DNA of 64,000 nt, taken from the NCBI GenBank assembly GCA_027485675.1, contig JAIXQP010000033.1, forward strand, positions 124,001-188,000. The letters run 5' to 3'. This stretch comes from Terriglobales bacterium (GTDB lineage: Bacteria > Acidobacteriota > Terriglobia > Bryobacterales > Bryobacteraceae). The notes under the pieces are model-generated. The model was not told where the DNA came from and did not search any database. It saw nothing but the letters and a program-made list of their open reading frames with translations. This document shows, piece by piece, positions 41,388 through 50,997 of the stretch (position 1 is its first letter; each line of letters opens with the position of its first letter). Both the position numbers and the translations under genes were made by a program.

Positions 41388-42995
41388 ATGGGAAGCTGTG
41401 GCGCGACATTAGCGGGCGGGCGTTCGGCGGCGATTGGCCGGGGCGAGAGTTTGGTCGAGTTTTGTTTCGACCACTTCGAGATGCTGTCGAACTCGAACCG
41501 GGAAGCGGTGTTTGTGCTGCATGCGGTGGGGGTGGACGAGGAGGGACGGACGGCGGCGTTCGCGCTGCTGCACGTGGACGGGGTGGCGCAGTATTTCACG
41601 GCGCGGTGGGGGCGGAGCGGCGTGGGGTCGCACCACTTCGGGCCGATTCCGGTGCCGGTGGAGGAGGACGACCGGCCGGGGATTATGGTGTACGGGTCGC
41701 GAGCGTGCACGTTCACGTGGCGGAGTCATCAGTGGGAGATCACGGGCGTGCAGAGTTCGCCGCAGTTTGAGTTTTCGGCGCTGCATGGGGAGACGCTGGT
41801 GGAGCCGTGGAACCTGCGGAACGCGTGGGCGCTGCGGGACGGGCGGCCGGTTTGCGATGTGGACGCGCTGCCGGACGGCGAGCACGGGGAGTTGACGAAA
41901 GATCCGGAGTCGGCCGAATCGTACCGGGTGCGGTTCGGGGGGCGGATCTGGCGGCGATGGCGGCATCAGCATACGGGGAAGCAGTCGGTGGAGGTGCTGG
42001 CGTTCGATATCGATGCGCGGGATATCGAGGCTTCGTTGGATGCGGTGTGGGCGGAGATTGGCGGGCAGGAGGAGGCCAAGCGAGAGCTGGTGCGGGCGAT
42101 TCAGTGGCCGGTGCTGTATCCGGAGCTGTTTTTGTTGTTCAAGCGGCGGCGGTCGCGCGGGGTGCTGCTGTATGGCCCGCCGGGATGTGGGAAGACGCTG
42201 CTGGGGAAGGCGGTGGTGAAGCTGTTGGCGGCGCTGTACCGGCGGAAGGCGGACGATGGCGGCTTTCAGTACGTGAAGGGCCATCAGCTGCTGGACCAGT
42301 ACGTGGGCAACTCCGAGAAGGGCGTGAAGGAGCTGTTCGACCGGGCGCGACGGTGGAAGGAGGACAAGGGCTACCCGGCGGTGCTGTTCTTCGATGAGGC
42401 CGATGCGTTGTTCAAGCGGCGGCCGCAGGGGGATTCGAGCTTTACGTTGGTGCCGGCGCTGCTGGCCGAGATGGACGGCATGGACGAGAGCGGCGCGTTT
42501 CTGATTCTGGCGACGAACCGGCCGGACGCGTTGGACCTGGCGGTGACGCGGCCGGGGCGCGTGGACCGGAAGATTCGGATTACGCGGCCGGACGAGAGCG
42601 GCTGCCAGCGGATCTTTGCGATTCATCTGGACGGGGTGTTTTTGGCCGAGGGGTTGACGCTGGAGGCGATTAGCACGGCGGCGGCGCGGGAGCTGTTTTC
42701 GGCGGCGCACCGGTTGTACGACGTCGAGTGGGAGGATGGCACGCAAGAAGGGTTCTTGCTGAAGGACCTGGCGAGCGGGGCGCTGGTGCAGAACATTGTG
42801 GACCGGGCGACGGCGAACAAGATGGAGCACTGCATTGAGAACGGCGTGCGGGAGGGATTGAACGTGGCCGATGTGGCGCGGGCGATCGATGAGGTGCAGG
42901 CGGAGCAGTTGCTTTCGAACCATCCGGAAGAGGTAGCGGAGTTTGCCGAGGTTCGGCGGCGGCGGATCGCCGATGTGCGGAAGGCAAGCTTATGA
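41388..42995 (+). CDS. ARC/Mpa-like AAA ATPase with a divergent N-terminus
   Basis: A 535-residue AAA protein. The ATPase core has Walker A GPPGCGKT (263-270), pore-loop-like HQLLDQYVGNSEKGVKELF, Walker B VLFFDEAD (332-339) and arginine finger RPGRVDRKI. The C-terminal stretch WEDGTQEGFLLKDLASGALV and NIVDRA matches the end of ARC/Mpa proteasomal ATPases ([27 protein letters not shown]). However, the N-terminal 220 residues show no coiled coil or OB-domain signature, and the protein ends KASL without the GQYL/HbYX tail used to dock on a proteasome. No proteasome, pup, pafA or dop gene is nearby. Its substrate is unknown. Confidence 0.85.
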   Translation: MGSCGATLAGGRSAAIGRGESLVEFCFDHFEMLSNSNREAVFVLHAVGVDEEGRTAAFALLHVDGVAQYFTARWGRSGVGSHHFGPIPVPVEEDDRPGIMVYGSRACTFTWRSHQWEITGVQSSPQFEFSALHGETLVEPWNLRNAWALRDGRPVCDVDALPDGEHGELTKDPESAESYRVRFGGRIWRRWRHQHTGKQSVEVLAFDIDARDIEASLDAVWAEIGGQEEAKRELVRAIQWPVLYPELFLLFKRRRSRGVLLYGPPGCGKTLLGKAVVKLLAALYRRKADDGGFQYVKGHQLLDQYVGNSEKGVKELFDRARRWKEDKGYPAVLFFDEADALFKRRPQGDSSFTLVPALLAEMDGMDESGAFLILATNRPDALDLAVTRPGRVDRKIRITRPDESGCQRIFAIHLDGVFLAEGLTLEAISTAAARELFSAAHRLYDVEWEDGTQEGFLLKDLASGALVQNIVDRATANKMEHCIENGVREGLNVADVARAIDEVQAEQLLSNHPEEVAEFAEVRRRRIADVRKASL

Positions 42996-43005
42996 TGGGG
43001 GTTCC

Positions 43006-44427
43006 ATGTCGAAGATCATGATGGTGGCGAGCGAGGTGGCTCCGTTTGTAAAGACGGGCGGCCTGGCGGACGTGATGGGTTCTCTGCCAGCGGCGCTGGC
43101 GCGGGCGGGGGAGAGCGTGACGGTGGTGATGCCGCGCTACCGGGGCGTGGACGCGCCGGACTTCTATCTTCTGCGCTCCGACCTGGCGATTTGGCTGAAC
43201 GGCTTCCGGCACAGCGTGGATATTGTGGCGTGCGAACGGGAGGGGGTACGATACCTGTTCGTGGACGCGCCGTGGTTTTACAACCGGGACGGGGTGTACA
43301 CCTCCGGCGGCAAGGACTGGGGCGATAACCACATCCGGTACGCGATCCTTTGTCTGGCGGCGTTGGCGATTGCGCGGGAGATGGACGCCCCGGAGATCTT
43401 CCACGTGCATGACTGGCAGACGGCGCTGCTGCCGGTGTACAAGAAGACTTGGTTTGGCGGGGATCCGCGGTTGATTGGCGCCAAGACGATGTTGACGATC
43501 CATAACCTGGGGTATCAGGGCCGGTTCGGGCCGTCGGCGATGGGGGAGTTGGGGCTGGATCCGAACCTATTCCATCCGGGGGTGATGGAGTATCACGGGG
43601 ACGTGAATCTGCTGAAGGGTGGGTTGGTGGAGAGTGACTGGTTGACGACGGTGAGCCCGCGGTACGCGCAGGAGATTCAGACGGCGGAGTATGGGTTTGG
43701 GCTAGAGGGGTTGCTGAGCGCGCGGTCGGGGAGCTTGACCGGGATTTTGAACGGCGTCGATTACCGGGATTGGGATCCGGCGACGGACCGGTATCTGCCG
43801 GCGAACTACTCGCCGGAGGATTTGAGCGGGAAGATCGAGTGTAAGCGGCATTTGGTGGAGTATTTCGGATTGCCGCCGGAGGCGATGGAGCGGCCGCTGA
43901 TCGGGATTGTGTCGCGGTTTGCTGAGCAGAAGGGTTTTGATTTGATTGAGCAGATTGCCGGGGCGCTGGCGGATGAGCCGATGTCGCTGGTGGCGCTGGG
44001 CTCGGGGAATCCGCATTGGGAACATATGTTCCGGCACTTGACGAGTTGGCGGCCGGAGAAGTTCGCCAACTGGATTGGGTTCTCGAACGAGATGGCGCAC
44101 AAGATCGAGGCGGGTTCGGATATTTTCCTGATGCCGAGCCGGTATGAGCCGTGCGGTCTCAACCAGATCTACAGCTTGAAGTACGGGACGCCGCCGGTGG
44201 TCCGCGCCACGGGGGGGCTGGATGATACGATCGATGGAGAAACCGGATTCAAGTTTTGGGAGTATCACCCCGATGCTCTGTTGAAGGGCGTACGGTATGC
44301 GATCGAGAGATGGTATGACCGGGACGGCTGGCAGGAGCGGATGCGGCGCGGCATGGCGAAGGATTATTCGTGGGATCGCTCGGCCGGGGAGTACCAGAGA
44401 CTGTACGCGCAACTGCTCGGTCGTTGA
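43006..44427 (+). CDS. glgA: Glycogen synthase (ADP-glucose type)
   Basis: A 473-residue GT5 glycosyltransferase that adds glucose from ADP-glucose to glycogen. The N-terminal KTGGLADV motif (Lys16) binds ADP-glucose. The central THNLGYQG segment and the C-terminal sugar-nucleotide domain with FLMPSRYEPCGLNQIYSLKYG and GTPPVVRATGGL are typical. The ATG at 43006 is preferred over the longer frame because it gives MSKIMMVASEVAPFVKTGG, the normal start. It lies ten bases after the AAA ATPase gene. Confidence 0.96.
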   Translation: MSKIMMVASEVAPFVKTGGLADVMGSLPAALARAGESVTVVMPRYRGVDAPDFYLLRSDLAIWLNGFRHSVDIVACEREGVRYLFVDAPWFYNRDGVYTSGGKDWGDNHIRYAILCLAALAIAREMDAPEIFHVHDWQTALLPVYKKTWFGGDPRLIGAKTMLTIHNLGYQGRFGPSAMGELGLDPNLFHPGVMEYHGDVNLLKGGLVESDWLTTVSPRYAQEIQTAEYGFGLEGLLSARSGSLTGILNGVDYRDWDPATDRYLPANYSPEDLSGKIECKRHLVEYFGLPPEAMERPLIGIVSRFAEQKGFDLIEQIAGALADEPMSLVALGSGNPHWEHMFRHLTSWRPEKFANWIGFSNEMAHKIEAGSDIFLMPSRYEPCGLNQIYSLKYGTPPVVRATGGLDDTIDGETGFKFWEYHPDALLKGVRYAIERWYDRDGWQERMRRGMAKDYSWDRSAGEYQRLYAQLLGR

Positions 44428-44470
44428 ATCTTTTTCCGGGGCGTGACATCCAAGCAAGTGGAGATTAGGA

Positions 44471-44800
44471 ATGGCAGGACAAAACACACTTACGTTCACC
44501 GACGGCGCATGGGACACCGAGGTGCTGAAATCTGATAAACCCGTCCTTGTGGACTTCTGGGCCGAATGGTGCGGCCCGTGCCGGATGCTGGCGCCCACGA
44601 TTGATGCGGTGGCGGCGGACTACGACGGCCGCGTGAAGGTGGGCAAGTTGAACGTGGACGAGAACGGCAATGCGACGATGCGCTACGGCATCCGGGGCAT
44701 TCCGGCGCTGATCCTGTTCAAGGACGGCCAAGTGGTCGCGCAGAAGGTGGGCGCGGTTTCGAAGACCGAGATCGCCTCGATGCTGGACGCGGCTCTCTAA
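44471..44800 (+). CDS. trxA: Thioredoxin
   Basis: A 109-residue thioredoxin with the active site WCGPC (33-37) in [16 protein letters not shown], and the conserved cis-Pro segment [11 protein letters not shown]. It provides reducing power to ribonucleotide reductase, peroxiredoxins and others, and may serve the selenoperoxidase in this window. A ribosome-binding site (GGAGATTAGGA) precedes the ATG, and a terminator follows. It is separated from glgA by 43 bases. Confidence 0.97.
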   Translation: MAGQNTLTFTDGAWDTEVLKSDKPVLVDFWAEWCGPCRMLAPTIDAVAADYDGRVKVGKLNVDENGNATMRYGIRGIPALILFKDGQVVAQKVGAVSKTEIASMLDAAL

Positions 44801-44819
44801 AGTTTCTCCCGCAAGCAAA

Positions 44820-44855
44820 GAAAAAGCCCCGGCTGAGTGATCAGCCGGGGCTTTC
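44820..44855. terminator. Bidirectional terminator between trxA and ilvD
   Basis: A 14-bp stem (AAAGCCCCGGCTGA at 44823-44836 and TCAGCCGGGGCTTT at 44841-44854) with a GTGA loop lies between the two convergent genes, with A- and T-tracts on either side. Confidence 0.93.
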
Positions 44856-44866
44856 GCGCGTTTGGG

Positions 44867-46540
44867 CTACTCTTCGAAGTGGCTGGTGACGGCGCCTTTC
44901 GCCGAGGAGCCGACCAGGGCGATGTACTTGGCAAAGACACCGTTGGTGTACTTCCAGGGCGGCTTGGTCCAGTTGGCGAAGCGGGCCTCGATGGTCTCCG
45001 GGGCGAGTTCGACATCGATGGACGACTTCTCGAGATCGATGGAGATGATGTCGCCATCCTCGACGATGGCGATGGGGCCGTGGTCGACGGCTTCGGGTGC
45101 GACGTGGCCGATCATGAAGCCACGGGTGGCGCCGCTGAAGCGGCCGTCGGTGAGGAGGACGACATCTTCGCCGAGGCCAGCGCCCATGATGGCGCCGGTG
45201 ACGCCGAGCATCTCGCGCATGCCGGGGCCGCCCTTGGGGCCTTCATAGCGGATGACGACGACGTCGCCGGCTTGGATCTTGCCGGCCTGAACGGCGGCCA
45301 TGGCGTCTTCTTCGCGGTTGAAGCAGCGGGCGGGGCCGCGATGGCTCTTTTTGGCGATGCCGGTGACCTTGAGGACGGAGCCTTCCGGGGCGAGCGAACC
45401 TTTGAGGATCAGCAGGCCGCCGGTCTTCTTGATGGGCGCGTCGAGCGGCTTGATGACCTGCTGGCCGGGGGTTTCGACGACGGCCGCGAGCTCTTCATTG
45501 ATGGTTTTGCCGGTGACGGTCATGGCGCTGCCATCGGCGTAGCCGCCATCGACGAGACGCTTGGCGATCAGCGGGATGCCGCCCGCGGCATCGACGTCGG
45601 CGGCGAAATACTTGCCGGCGGGTTTGATGTCGAGATAGAGCGGGGTGCGCTGGCTGATGGTTTGGAAGTCGTCGATGTCGAGGGCGACACCGGCGTCCTT
45701 GGCCATGGCGAGCAGGTGCAGCACGGCGTTAGTGGAGCCGCCGCTGGCCGCGACCGAGGCGATGGCGTTTTCAAACGCGGTGCGGGTGCAGATGTCTCGG
45801 GGCTTGATGTCGTTCTTGACCGCATCCATGATGACTTTGCCGCAGTAGCGGGAGACGTCGTCCTTGCGGGGGTCAACCTGAGGCACGCTGGCGGTGAACA
45901 TGGGGGCGAGGCCGATGACTTCCATGACGGTGGCCATGGTGTTGGCGGTGAACTGGCCGCCGCAGGCGCCGGGGCCGGGGCAGGCGTGGTCTTCAATGGC
46001 GAGAAGTTCGGCGTCGGTGATCTTGCCGGCGGCGTTGGCGCCGACCGCCTCGAAGACGTCCTGGATCGACAGGAGCTTGTCGCCCAGCTTGCCGGGCATG
46101 ATGGATCCGCCGTAGAGGATGACGCTGGGGATGTTGAGGCGGAGGAGACCCATGGCGGCGCCGGGGATGGTCTTATCGCAGGCGACGAGGGTGACGAGGC
46201 CGTCGAACATGTAACCGCGGGCGGTGAGTTCGATGGAGTCGGCGATGAGGTCGCGGCTGACAAGCGAGGCCTTCATGCCTTCAGTGCCCATGGTGACGCC
46301 GTCGCTGATGGCGATGGTGTTGAACTCCATGGGGGTGCCGCCGGCGGCGCGGACGCCTTCCTTGACTTTTTCGGCCAGGGCGCGCAGGTTGTAGTTGCAC
46401 GGCATGGTCTCAATCCAGGTATTGGCGATTCCGATGATCGGCTTGCGGAGGTCCTCGTCGGTGAAGCCGATGGCCTTGAGCATGGAACGCGCCGGCGCGC
46501 GATCGCGGCCTTGGGTGATGGTATAGCTGCGAAGTGACAT
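44867..46540 (-). CDS. ilvD: Dihydroxy-acid dehydratase
   Basis: A 557-residue iron-sulfur enzyme of branched-chain amino acid synthesis (2,3-dihydroxy acid to 2-keto acid). Cluster cysteines are in [16 protein letters not shown] and [16 protein letters not shown]; substrate and Mg residues lie in the same segments. The N-terminus begins [20 protein letters not shown] as expected. It is convergent with trxA across the terminator and divergent from the 2-hydroxyacid dehydrogenase gene. Isolated from other ilv genes here. Confidence 0.96.
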   Translation of the reverse strand: MSLRSYTITQGRDRAPARSMLKAIGFTDEDLRKPIIGIANTWIETMPCNYNLRALAEKVKEGVRAAGGTPMEFNTIAISDGVTMGTEGMKASLVSRDLIADSIELTARGYMFDGLVTLVACDKTIPGAAMGLLRLNIPSVILYGGSIMPGKLGDKLLSIQDVFEAVGANAAGKITDAELLAIEDHACPGPGACGGQFTANTMATVMEVIGLAPMFTASVPQVDPRKDDVSRYCGKVIMDAVKNDIKPRDICTRTAFENAIASVAASGGSTNAVLHLLAMAKDAGVALDIDDFQTISQRTPLYLDIKPAGKYFAADVDAAGGIPLIAKRLVDGGYADGSAMTVTGKTINEELAAVVETPGQQVIKPLDAPIKKTGGLLILKGSLAPEGSVLKVTGIAKKSHRGPARCFNREEDAMAAVQAGKIQAGDVVVIRYEGPKGGPGMREMLGVTGAIMGAGLGEDVVLLTDGRFSGATRGFMIGHVAPEAVDHGPIAIVEDGDIISIDLEKSSIDVELAPETIEARFANWTKPPWKYTNGVFAKYIALVGSSAKGAVTSHFEE

Positions 46541-46584
46541 AGAGCCCTCCTATTCTATCGGGTTCATGCGATACAATGCCCGCC

Positions 46585-47589
46585 ATGAAACGATTCCTCG
46601 TGATCCTGGCCGCGTGCGCCGCCCTGCTGCCGGCGCAACAGAAGAAGATTTTGGTGGTGGGCGACGCCGAGGTCGCCAAGGAGTTGCAGAGCGTTTCGGA
46701 CAAGGTGCGGGTGGTGACCGTTACGCGGGAAACCATGGCGAATGAGATTGCTGATGCGGACGCCGTGGTGGGCGAGGTGCGGCCGCAGGATGTGCGGGCG
46801 GGGAAGAAGCTGAAGTGGGTGCAGACGATGAGCGCGGGCGTCGAGCGGGTGTTGCATCTGGCGGGTGGGGCGGACCTGCGCGATTCGAACATCATTCTGA
46901 CGAACAACCAGATTGTGCAGGGGCCGGAGATTGCGGACCACGCGCTGGCGATGCTGCTGGCGCTGTCGCGCGGGATCTACAAGTTTGTGGGCGACCGGAC
47001 GACGGAGACGTGGCAGCCGCGGCCGTATCCGGGGATTGAGTTGAATGGACGGACGGCGGTGGTGGTCGGCTGCGGCGGCATTGGGCAGCAGATTGCGTTG
47101 CGGAGCTGGGCTTTCGGGATGACGGTGGTGTGCGTCGACCCGGAGGATCTGCCGTATTCGCCGTTCGTCAAGAAAGTGGTGAAGCCGGACCAGTTAGACG
47201 AGGTGGTGCCGGAGGCGGATGTGATTTTCATCTCGGCGCCGCATACCGAGAAGAGCCATAAGATGATGGGGCCGAAGCAGTTCGAACTGATGAAGAAAGA
47301 CAGCTACTTCATTGCGGTGAGCCGGGGCGGGATCTACGACATGGGGGGCCTGGTGAAGGCGCTTGACAGCAAGCGGATCGCGGGCGCGGGGGTGGATGTG
47401 ACGGATCCGGAGCCGCTGCCGCAGGGGCATGCGCTGTGGAAATTTCAGAACGCGATCATTACGCCGCACATTGCCGGACGCAGCGATAAGGACCGGGCGC
47501 GGATGATTGGGACGATTAAAGAGAACGTGAAGCGGTTCGTGGATGGCCGGCCGATGCTCAATGTAGTGGACAAGCAGAAGGGCTATTGA
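46585..47589 (+). CDS. D-2-hydroxyacid dehydrogenase with a secretion signal
   Basis: A 334-residue NAD-dependent dehydrogenase of the D-isomer family. The cofactor-binding loop is VVGCGGIGQQI and the catalytic residues appear as Arg in SRGGIYD, Glu in DPEPLPQG and His in TPHIAGRS. The unusual point is the N-terminus: MKRFLVILAACAALLPAQQ looks like a cleavable signal, which is rare for an NAD enzyme. The ATG at 46585 starts this segment cleanly; the ATG at 46576 adds three residues. Only 44 bases separate it from the divergent ilvD. Confidence 0.87.
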   Translation: MKRFLVILAACAALLPAQQKKILVVGDAEVAKELQSVSDKVRVVTVTRETMANEIADADAVVGEVRPQDVRAGKKLKWVQTMSAGVERVLHLAGGADLRDSNIILTNNQIVQGPEIADHALAMLLALSRGIYKFVGDRTTETWQPRPYPGIELNGRTAVVVGCGGIGQQIALRSWAFGMTVVCVDPEDLPYSPFVKKVVKPDQLDEVVPEADVIFISAPHTEKSHKMMGPKQFELMKKDSYFIAVSRGGIYDMGGLVKALDSKRIAGAGVDVTDPEPLPQGHALWKFQNAIITPHIAGRSDKDRARMIGTIKENVKRFVDGRPMLNVVDKQKGY

Positions 47590-47602
47590 CGAATCTATAA
47601 GG

Positions 47603-48451
47603 ATGTCCTCCCCACCTCGCGTAGCCGTCCTCGGCGCCGGCAATATGGGCGCCGCGCTCATTGGCGGCATGTTGAAAGCCGAGGTGGCGGAGGCGGCGCA
47701 TTGCGTGGCCACGACGCGGACGGAGGCGTCGGCCGCGGCGCTCGAGAAGCGGTTCGGCATCCTGGCCACGGCGGGCGGCAACCGCGAAGCGGCTAAGGGG
47801 GCGGATATCGTCATCCTGGCCGTGAAGCCCGTGAATATCCCAAAGGTGATTCGGGAGATTCGCGATGAGCTGCGGGAAGACCAGATCCTGATTTCGCTGG
47901 CGGCGTCGCTGCCGCTGGCGGTGATTGAGGCGGAGGTCCGGCTGCGGATGCCAGTGTTCCGGGCGATGCCGAATATTCCGGTGATTGTCGAAGAGGGCGC
48001 CATCGGCATCTGTCATAACGCGGTGGCGACGCGGGCGCAGCGGGAGATCGTCGAGAGCCTGTTCCGCGCGGTGGGCGTGGTGGCGTGGGTGGACGATGAG
48101 CAGATGGACGCCGTGACGGCGCTATCGGGATCGGGTCCGGCCTACGTCTACATCTTTATCGAGGCGATGATTGCGGCGGGGCTGAAGATGGGCCTTTCGC
48201 GGGAGATCTCGACGCGGCTGGCCGAGCAGACGGTGCTGGGCGCGGCGAAGCATGTGCGGGATTCGGGGCTGCATCCGGCGATCCTGCGGGACCAGGTGAT
48301 CACGCCGGGGGGCGTGACGATAGCGGCCATTCACGAACTCGAACGGCACGGGTTGCGGAGCATGTTGATTTCGGCCATTGAGACGGCCACGCTGCATAGC
48401 CGGAAGCGGACCAACGCCATGCTCGAAGATCTCGAAAATTCAATTTCATGA
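47603..48451 (+). CDS. proC: Pyrroline-5-carboxylate reductase
   Basis: A 282-residue NAD(P)H-dependent enzyme of the last step of proline synthesis. The Rossmann motif VAVLGAGNMGAALIGG is at residues 7-22. The PNIPVIV segment, LSGSGPAYVYIFIEA, and the C-terminal DQVITPGGVTIAAI are the family signatures. It lies 13 bases after the dehydrogenase gene and overlaps the PIG-L gene (ATGA), so the three genes likely share a message. Confidence 0.96.
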   Translation: MSSPPRVAVLGAGNMGAALIGGMLKAEVAEAAHCVATTRTEASAAALEKRFGILATAGGNREAAKGADIVILAVKPVNIPKVIREIRDELREDQILISLAASLPLAVIEAEVRLRMPVFRAMPNIPVIVEEGAIGICHNAVATRAQREIVESLFRAVGVVAWVDDEQMDAVTALSGSGPAYVYIFIEAMIAAGLKMGLSREISTRLAEQTVLGAAKHVRDSGLHPAILRDQVITPGGVTIAAIHELERHGLRSMLISAIETATLHSRKRTNAMLEDLENSIS

Positions 48452-49200
48452 TGCATCACATTCTTTCGATTCATGCCCATCCGGACGACGCGGAGATTTT
48501 GGCCGGAGGGACGCTGGCGCTGCTGGCAAAGGCGGGCCACCGGGTGACGATCGTCTCGATGACGCCGGGCGACTGCGGGTCCATGGAGTGGGGGCCGGAG
48601 GAGACCGCGGCGACCCGCCGGGCCGAGGCTGCCAACGCGGCGGCGTTGATTGGCGCGGGCTATGAGTGCGCCGAGTTTCGCGATCTGGCGATTTTCAACG
48701 ACGACGCCAGCCGGCGCCGCGTGACGGAGTTGATTCGCCGGCAGCAGCCGACGATTATTCTGACTTCGTCGCCGACGGACTACCATTGCGACCACGAGGC
48801 GACGAGCATTCTGGTGCGGGACGCCTGTTTCGCGGTGTCCTGTCCGAACTACCGCTGCGGAGAGGCGCCGCCACTGCCGGGGATTCCGCACCTGTACTTT
48901 ATGGATTCGATTGAGGGGCGGGACCGCGATGGCCGGCCGGTGCATGCGGACTTCGCCGTGGAGATTGGCGCCGAGTTCGCCCAGAAGCGGGAGATGCTGG
49001 CGGCGCACGCCAGTCAACGCGATTGGTTGCAGAAGCAGCACGGGATGGACGACTATTTGAAGTCGATGGAGGAGTGGACGCGGGCGCGGGGGCAGTCGGT
49101 GGCCGTGCCGTACGCGGAGGGGTTCCGGCAGTATAAGCACCATCCGTATCCGGCAACTCCGTTGCTGCAGGAGTTGGTGGGCGCCCGGTTGCGCCGTTAG
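48448..49200 (+). CDS. PIG-L family N-acetyl sugar deacetylase-like protein
   Basis: A 250-residue LmbE/PIG-L metalloenzyme. The zinc site is made by HAHPDDAE at residues 9-16 and the later DYHCDHEAT. Members remove N-acetyl groups from glucosamine derivatives; BshB in bacillithiol synthesis and MshB in mycothiol synthesis are relatives, but nothing here identifies a thiol pathway. It overlaps proC by four bases and precedes the TonB-dependent receptor by 14 bases. Confidence 0.9.
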   Translation: MMHHILSIHAHPDDAEILAGGTLALLAKAGHRVTIVSMTPGDCGSMEWGPEETAATRRAEAANAAALIGAGYECAEFRDLAIFNDDASRRRVTELIRRQQPTIILTSSPTDYHCDHEATSILVRDACFAVSCPNYRCGEAPPLPGIPHLYFMDSIEGRDRDGRPVHADFAVEIGAEFAQKREMLAAHASQRDWLQKQHGMDDYLKSMEEWTRARGQSVAVPYAEGFRQYKHHPYPATPLLQELVGARLRR

Positions 49201-49214
49201 ACAAAGAGAGTGGA

Positions 49215-50978
49215 ATGCGTTTACTTGTTGTTTGGGTGATTGGTTGTGTCGCTCTGGCCCAGGAGCCGGAGAAGAAGACGATCGTGGTGACGGGGTCGTA
49301 TCAGGCGATTCCGCTCGAAGAGGCCGATCGTTCGGTGAAGGCGATTCCAGCGCGGGAGTTGGCTCCGCTGGCGGGTTCGGTGAGCGATCTATTGAATCTC
49401 GATGCTTCAGTGGACCTGCGGGAGCGGGCGCCGGGAGCGGTGAATAGCGGCCTGTCGATTCGCGGCGGGAGCTTTGGCCAATCGTTAATTCTGTGGAACG
49501 GTCTGCGGCTGAATAGCGTGCACACGTCGAATTTGAGCATGGATCTGCCGATTCCGCTCGAGTCGATGACGCAGGTGGAGATCTTGAAGGGCTCGGGTTC
49601 GACGCTCTATGGCTCTGACGCGACGGCCGGGGTGATCAATGTGATTTCCAGGCCGCCGGCGCAGAGCGAGGTTCGGTTCCGGAGCGGCTTCGGCAGTTGG
49701 GGGACGCAGCAGCAGCACGCCTCGGTGGCCTATGTCGGCAAGGGCCTTGCGCAGCACTTCACGATGGCGCGGGATTTTTCGCGGGGCTTCATGGAGAACC
49801 GGGATTACCGGAATCTTTCCGTGGCTTCGCAGACGCAGTTCCGGCAGACGGAGGTGACGCTGGCGATGAACGACCGGCCCTACGGCGCCGAGCAGTTCTA
49901 CGGGAACTTTAACTCCTGGGAGCGGACCAAGGGATGGTTCGCCGGGGTGCGGCAGGGGATCGGGCAGAAGACGGACATTCTGTTTGCGTATCGCCGGAAT
50001 ACCGACCTGTTTGTGTTGTACCGGGACCGTCCGCAGGTGTTCACGAATCGTCATGCGGTGGAGACGTGGCAGGCGAGCGTGCGGCGGGCGGAGAATCTGC
50101 CGCGGAATGCGCGGCTGCACTACGGCGCCGAGTTTTTGGGCGACCGGATTGAATCGAATAATCTGGGGCGGCATGCGCGGGCGCGGTCGGCGGTCTATGC
50201 GGCTTACGACATTCGGGCGTTGCAGCGGTTTTCGTTGACGATCGGGCTGCGCGATGAGATCTACCAGAACTTCCAGCACCAGTTGAACCCGTCGGCGGGG
50301 TTGGGTTTCTGGCTGAACTCGCGGGCGAAGCTGCGCGCTTCGGCGAGCCGGGCGTTCCGGCTGCCGACCTACACGGACCTCTACTACCGGGACCCGGCGA
50401 ACATCGGCAATCCGTTGCTGCGTCCGGAGCGGGCTTGGACGATCGAGAGTGGATTGGACCTGACGCTGCCGCGGGAAGCCAAAGTGGCGCTGACGGTTTT
50501 CCAGCGGCGCGAGCGGGACGGCATTGATTTCGTCCGGCGATCGGCGGCGGACATCTGGCGGGCGACGAATTTTCAGGCGCTGAATTTCACCGGGGTGGAG
50601 GCGCAGATGACGGTGGTGGCGGCGCGGAAGCACCGGGTGGAACTCTCCTACACCGGGCTGAACGGCGCGCAGACCGTCCTATCGGGACTGCAATCGAAGT
50701 ACGTGTTCAACTATCCGCGGCATGCGGGCGTAGGGACGTGGCAGGCGGCTTGGAGTAACGGCATGATGGCGCGGACGCGGTTGGGGGCGATCGAGCGGTT
50801 CGGGCGGTCTCCCTATGCCGTGTGGGATACGTTTCTGGCCTATCAAAAAGGGCGGGTTCGTCCGTACCTGCAAGTGGCGAATCTGACGTCCACCCGGTAT
50901 GAAGAGCTGATTGGGGTACGGATGCCCGGGCGCAGTTTTGTGGGCGGGCTTGAACTAGTTCTCTATCGGCCGCGATAA
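49215..50978 (+). CDS. TonB-dependent outer-membrane receptor
   Basis: A 587-residue outer-membrane receptor: short signal peptide (about 1-15, MRLLVVWVIGCVALA), a TonB-box-like segment KKTIVVTGS, a plug domain (about 35-150, with LSIRGGSFGQSLILWNGLRL and GSTLYGSDATAGVINVISR) and a 22-strand barrel ending in aromatic residues. It resembles the small BtuB/vitamin- and siderophore-type receptors in length. The ligand cannot be told from sequence. No TonB, ExbB or ExbD gene is adjacent. Confidence 0.93.
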   Translation: MRLLVVWVIGCVALAQEPEKKTIVVTGSYQAIPLEEADRSVKAIPARELAPLAGSVSDLLNLDASVDLRERAPGAVNSGLSIRGGSFGQSLILWNGLRLNSVHTSNLSMDLPIPLESMTQVEILKGSGSTLYGSDATAGVINVISRPPAQSEVRFRSGFGSWGTQQQHASVAYVGKGLAQHFTMARDFSRGFMENRDYRNLSVASQTQFRQTEVTLAMNDRPYGAEQFYGNFNSWERTKGWFAGVRQGIGQKTDILFAYRRNTDLFVLYRDRPQVFTNRHAVETWQASVRRAENLPRNARLHYGAEFLGDRIESNNLGRHARARSAVYAAYDIRALQRFSLTIGLRDEIYQNFQHQLNPSAGLGFWLNSRAKLRASASRAFRLPTYTDLYYRDPANIGNPLLRPERAWTIESGLDLTLPREAKVALTVFQRRERDGIDFVRRSAADIWRATNFQALNFTGVEAQMTVVAARKHRVELSYTGLNGAQTVLSGLQSKYVFNYPRHAGVGTWQAAWSNGMMARTRLGAIERFGRSPYAVWDTFLAYQKGRVRPYLQVANLTSTRYEELIGVRMPGRSFVGGLELVLYRPR

Positions 50979-50997
50979 ACTATCGAAGGACCCTTTT

